From assembly GCA_006503535.1 (NCBI GenBank), contig QYRS01000006.1, positions 2,232,001 through 2,296,000 of the forward strand: a stretch of DNA of 64,000 nucleotides, given 5' to 3'. The stretch is from Arthrinium phaeospermum. Taxonomy: Eukaryota > Ascomycota > Sordariomycetes > Amphisphaeriales > Apiosporaceae. This document shows positions 59,748 to 64,000 of the stretch, one piece after another. Every line of letters begins with the position of its first letter. Position 1 is the stretch's first letter. Under the pieces are notes generated by a model. That model saw only the letters and a list, made by a program, of their open reading frames with translations, was not told the DNA's origin and did not search any database. Position numbers and translations under genes: made by a program.

Positions 59748-60683
59748 CACTTTCGGGCCTTCCTACCCTGAGACCATTGCAGGCAAAAGTCGTCTCTTTA
59801 TTCATATGTGCGATGGCGAAAAGGTGTTTACTACTTCATGGTTTGGCCGCATTATTCGGAAACAGGGAATGACTGGCCTGATGACTATTGACACGATGGA
59901 TGCGACATGAATTCCCATACTTCTCCTTTTCTTTTCTCGTTGCAAGCGCTATACCGAACGATGTGCGGCCTACTATTTATTGCTCCCACATCAGTCCGTT
60001 TATGGCATTGCGCCTCGCCGACGCAGCCATAGGCACAGATATATATATACATGAAACACATTTTATATCACATTCCCTGAAATGCATACTGTGTATTTGC
60101 ATTTTCCTTGATGCTGATGCATCTGCATTGTTCTCTTGTTTTGTGCTAGCAATTCCGCTAATGATCATGGACACGATCCTAGCGGTATTTGCCCCTGAAC
60201 CCAATGCCTCGGTAGGACCTTTTGTGCGATCAGACATGCTTGCTTACACCTTGTCAAGGTTGCAGAGAACGGAAGTTTATCTTGCGCCTGATCGGTCAAC
60301 CCCACAAACATCTAGCGTGTGTGCCGGCTATATGAGATCTGCTGATCAAGAAACAGGAATGCTACGCTGCCTCCGAAACTGGAGACCCCTTCCAGGGCCG
60401 CCTCATTCACCAAAGCGGGGGCCGTTTAAGTCCACGAATGATGTCTGCCCACGCCCCAACAAACAAATATGTTCCTGGAATATCAATTCGCGGTCCGTGA
60501 CGGAGCGGGACGGCAGATGATGGCCAGTCCTATAAGTGAAGGGCACCCGGCACTCTCAACTGTATGGTGGTAGGTTGGAAAGTCTGTTAGAGATTCTCAA
60601 GTGCCATTTTCACGCAAACCCCTTGCACACACCGTGGTAGCTAGGTAGCTCATTGGAACCACACCTCGTCCCATCGTCATCGC
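59748..60683. other. Intergenic region, with an unsupported 210-codon ORF
   Basis: A plus-strand ORF of 210 codons (59888-60520) fills most of this gap. Its first half is hydrophobic and its second half Arg/Pro-rich, but there is no domain, the region is AT-rich with weak codon bias, and minus-strand ORFs overlap it. I do not call it a gene. The promoter of the GH43 gene should lie in the last few hundred nt. Confidence 0.45.
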
Positions 60684-62226
60684 ATGATGCAGCTGCCACG
60701 ATCTGCGACCGCCCTGCTGTTGGCCGCGGCGGCCGGGCTCGCACAGGCGACACTGCAGATCGTGCCCGGCGCGACCTGGACCGCCGCCAACACGGGCAAG
60801 CACGTCCAGGCCCACGGCGCCGGCATGATCCAGGTCGGGTCGACCTACTACATGATCGGCGAGGACAAGACGGGCGGCAGCGCGTTCCAGAACGTCAACT
60901 GCTACTCGTCGACCAACCTGGTCGAGTGGAACTACGTCGGCGCGCTGCTGTCGCGGACGGCGAGCGGCGACCTGGGTCCCAACCGCGTCGTCGAGCGGCC
61001 CAAGGTCATCTACAACAACGCCACGCAGAAGTACGTCATGTACCTGCACATCGACAACAGCGGCTACTCCGAGGCCAAGGTCGGCGTCGCTACCAGCGAT
61101 ACCGTCTGTGGGCAGTATACGTACCTCAAGAGCTTCCGGCCTCTCAACTTCGAGAGTCGCGATATTGGGCTCTTCAAGGACGATAATGGGGCGGGCTATC
61201 TCTTGACTGAAGACGTGAGTGGTTAAAGAGCCCCTTCCTCACTCCCGCGACTGGTACGATCTTGTGCCGGCTAACGCAAGAACTACGATGGCTACGGAAT
61301 AGCGTGCCAATGGACTCCGCATCGACGCGCTCAGCAGTGACTATCTCAGCGTCGCTAGCAGCACCTACTTGTGGCGCGAGGCCATCGAGTCGCCGGCAAT
61401 TCTCAAGAAGAATGGGTATTACTTCATGTTTGGCAGCCACTTGACCGGGTGGGACCCGAACGACAATGTAAGCCACCCGATCCTATCTCAGCAACCGTCT
61501 TTATCCCCCGCATAAGTACGTGTACCAGCTAACCTTTGCTTCCCGCCCCAGGTCTACAGCTACGCCACCTCCCTGGCGGGCCCGTGGTCGAGCTGGAAGA
61601 CCTTCGCCAACAGCGGGTCCAAGACGTACAACAGCCAGACCAACTACATCCTGCCCCTGGGCGGCAGCGGCGACGCCATCTACATGGGCGACCGCTGGAT
61701 CTCCAGCAACCTGATGCGCAGCACGTACGTCTGGCTGCCCCTCAGCATCTCGGGCACCGCCGTCACCATGGGCGACCGCGTCAACTGGGTGCCCGACGTG
61801 GCGGCCGGCACGTGGGCCGCGGGGCCCAGCGAGACCTCCCCCGAGGGCGAGTCGGGCACGCTGGCCGGCGGCGCCCGGACGCTGAGCTGCGGGTCCTGCA
61901 GCGGGGGGACGTCGGTGGGGTATATCGGGGGACCCGACGGGGGCACGCTGACGCTCGGGGGTGTCAAGAGCAGTCGGGCGGGACGCTCGACGCTGCGGAT
62001 CAAGTACTTGAATGGGGACTCGTCCCAGCGGTCCGCTGTCGTTACGGTGAATGGAAAGGCGCAGACGGTTTCGTTCTTGCCGTCGGAGAATGGGAACTCG
62101 GCGCCGGCGACGAGCGTCGTGCATGCGGAGCTCAATGCTGGCTCCGAGAATACGATTGTGATTGCGGGCGTTGGGGGAGGGGCGTATGGGCCGGATATCG
62201 ATCGGGTTATGGTACCGGACAACTAA
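60684..62226 (+). CDS. Secreted GH43 (exo-beta-1,3-galactanase-like) with CBM35-like module
   Basis: Three exons (60684-61214, 61303-61467, 61552-62226), introns of 88 and 84 nt in phase 0, give 456 aa. A signal peptide covers about 1-22 (ALLLAAAAGLAQA). The five-bladed beta-propeller of GH43 is seen from HVQAHGAGMIQ, YYMIGEDK, NVNCYSSTNLVEW, ERPKVIYN, GLFKDDNGAGYLL, then WREAIESPAILKKNGYYFMFGSHLTGW and MGDRWI. These repeats match the subfamily of exo-beta-1,3-galactanases that degrade arabinogalactan side chains; in the characterised member the usual base Asp is missing. Residues about 319-456 form a CBM35-like beta-sandwich (SETSPE, GGARTLSC, VGYIGGPDGGTLTL, YGPDIDRVMVP). The enzyme should be extracellular. 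A second ATG at 60687 is equally possible. Confidence 0.9.
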
Positions 62227-62510
62227 CTGTATTTGTGAATGGGGGTTGTGCGTGTTTACTATATCCGCGAATGTCATTGAGTGGATGGCTAGATGAAGCG
62301 TATCTTGTCGGGATATCAAAATGAATCATGACGGGCTGCTCTATATTTCACGTAAATACTTAACGTGATGCATTATCAGTCATGATCGCGTATCTATTTG
62401 TAGTAGGTTCCCTGAATACCTATCTACTTCTGAATCAACTAAAACGCGACTCCTTGTGTATGTTTGTGTATCTACCTAATTCCCGTCCATTGTGTGTACC
62501 TGGATGCGTG

Positions 62511-64000
62511 CTACTCATAGCTGGCTTCCACGGAGCCGTACTCTTTGCCCTTGACCTCCAAAGAGAAGTGCAAATTGGCATTCGCTGTCACCACCACATC
62601 ATAGTAAATTTCCCAGTAGGGCTTACCATTTGCCCCGGCCGGAAAATGCTTCATACTATGCCGGGCACCATACAAGGATGCCTTCAAATGACAACACGTA
62701 ATAGTATCGGCATCGGGGTATTTTGAAGGCAGATGGGTCTTAGAGAAATAGAGAGTTATCTCAGTCTCCAGATCGGAAATCTTGTAGGGGTGGGCGAAAT
62801 TGAGGTGGAATGGCATCTTGATCTTCTCCCCACCTTCAGCTCCTGTCCCTTGATGATATGCCATACCATCTTCTCAACGCGAACAGACCCATCTCTCTCA
62901 TTGTACTGTGACCGCCGACGGTCATCCTCGGGTGTGGTCTTGAGATACCAGCCGCTGACACCATAGTGACAAGTTGCTCGTCGAGATGCGATCTTGGGGC
63001 CGTGAGTCAAGCAGTGCATTACTGCACCATTCATGATGGCAGAAGATGCGTCGGCTGGCTGAATTACCTGTGTATCTGGGAAGTTCTCCTCAATGCGAGC
63101 CTTGAGGTAGCCGTTCGAACCGAAACCTCCAACCAAAAAAATAGCCTTGACTTGGCGGGAAGGTCGCTTCTGTCGCGATGCTCGAACTTGGTCATCAACC
63201 AGTCGAATGACATCCTTGACGATAGGATCGAAAATCCCACGGAGATCTTGCCTATAGAATGTGTAAGTCCCTCTACTGATTTCCATCAAGTTATATCATG
63301 TTGGTGGAAGGGGCCACCTACCACTTCATACACCATGTATTGTTCTCCAAGTTCTCATCAGAGTCATCTTCCAGCTTCAGAGAAGGAAAGTGGATGTAAT
63401 GGGGTCTGTCGCCTTCGCCACAGAACTTGCGCTTGATCTCGGTCTCGAATTGGTCCAAGACCAGTACCCAACCATCAGCTACATTTCTGAAGGCGCCCAT
63501 TTGGACTTCGCCGATCAGATCTCGCACAGTGTCTTCGAAACGCTTGTTCAAGCCGATCGCACCGGCCATACCACCTGAAACCCAATTAGTATTTGCGTGA
63601 TAGCGGGATAGTTGTACAGCAGCGGGCGACTTGCCAGATCCAGGAACGACTTCAGCCAGTTCGAGGGGGCTTTCCTTAGCTACCTCATACGTGATCAGGT
63701 CAACTGTGCCGCCTCCTGCATCACAGATTACACAGATGTCATCTTTCTAGATCGAGTATTATTAGCAACCATGAAAACATGTTGGTGATAAAGTACTTAC
63801 CTGCAAGGCAAGCTTCTGTTCAGACAGTGTGTAGATGGCCGCAGCCTCGGGCTCCTTGATCATCGTGACAGAACCCAAACCAGCTTTGGTGGCAGCTTGA
63901 AGAGTGAGGTCTTTGGCCTTGTCTGACCACACAGCTGGGACAGTGATGATGACATCCCGTTCGCATGTATCAAAGAAGCCGCCCACAACGCCCTTGCGGA
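62511..64000 (-). pseudogene. Hsp70-like ATPase gene, 5' end beyond the window, apparent frameshift
   Basis: Four exons are visible: 64000-63801, 63746-63635, 63574-63322 and 63251-62511. The gene continues past the window edge, so the N-terminal part is missing. Actin-like ATPase motifs typical of the fungal HSPA12-like Hsp70 group are present: VPAVWSDKAK, KEPEAAAIYTL, DAGGGTVDL (phosphate 2), EVVPGSGG, then IFLVGGFGSNGYLKARI (adenosine motif). Intron 2 (63634-63575) begins with GC (GCAAGT) instead of GT. Near the 3' end the frame breaks at a run of four G (62831-62828): one more G would join KGQELKVG to the downstream EKIKMPF frame that ends at 62511. This is either a real mutation or a base missed in sequencing; if the latter, the gene is intact. 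Confidence 0.75.

Noticed and set aside
59888..60520. 210-codon ORF between the caspase-like and GH43 genes
   Set aside because: No domain, weak codon bias, no splice structure, overlapped by minus-strand ORFs. Transcript evidence would be needed.
61501..62324. Long ORFs in other frames and on the opposite strand of the GH43 gene (262-272 codons)
   Set aside because: Composition artefacts of GC-rich codons; the GH43 frame explains the region completely.

Overview
This is a stretch of nuclear chromosome from a filamentous ascomycete (Pezizomycotina). Genes are on both strands and are cut by short introns (49-137 nt) with GTAAGT-like donors, CTAAC/CTGAY branch sites and CAG/TAG acceptors. Coding regions are GC-rich, and the content (GCP3, MRC1, HFI1/ADA1, fungal protoglobin, a GH43 exo-galactanase-like enzyme, a lipoxygenase) is typical of Sordariomycete-type genomes. 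The class assignment is inference, not proof.

Layout. 1-8064 is gene-poor: a 26-nt C tract, a hairpin, one unassigned 190-codon ORF and a long pyrimidine-rich leader. 8065-30840 is a conserved housekeeping block: Wee1 kinase (+), protoglobin (-), gamma-tubulin complex GCP3 (-), SAGA subunit Hfi1/Ada1 (+), replication-checkpoint mediator Mrc1 (+), an unnamed nuclear-looking protein (+), a small helical protein (+) and an F-box-like protein (-). 31444-33285 is a mitochondrial DEAD-box RNA helicase (-).

34228-46603 looks more accessory and lipid-oriented: an alpha/beta hydrolase (+) converging on an MFS transporter (-), then an intracellular-type lipoxygenase (+) and a patatin-like protein (+). 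48978-62226 carries exported or nutrient-acquisition genes: a GPI-type aspartyl protease, a hexose-type MFS transporter and a secreted GH43 enzyme with a CBM35-like module. Between them lies an unusual fusion of a caspase-like domain, apparently without its catalytic cysteine, to C2H2 zinc fingers. The window ends inside an Hsp70-like ATPase gene (-) that contains a GC-AG intron and an apparent one-base frameshift.

The cell-cycle theme (Wee1, GCP3, Mrc1) is probably chance linkage. Mrc1 does have a cluster of ACGCG (MCB-type) motifs just upstream, which fits G1/S control. No transposon, tRNA, rRNA or CRISPR was recognised. Exon boundaries were worked out by eye from splice signals and reading frame and have not been checked against transcripts.
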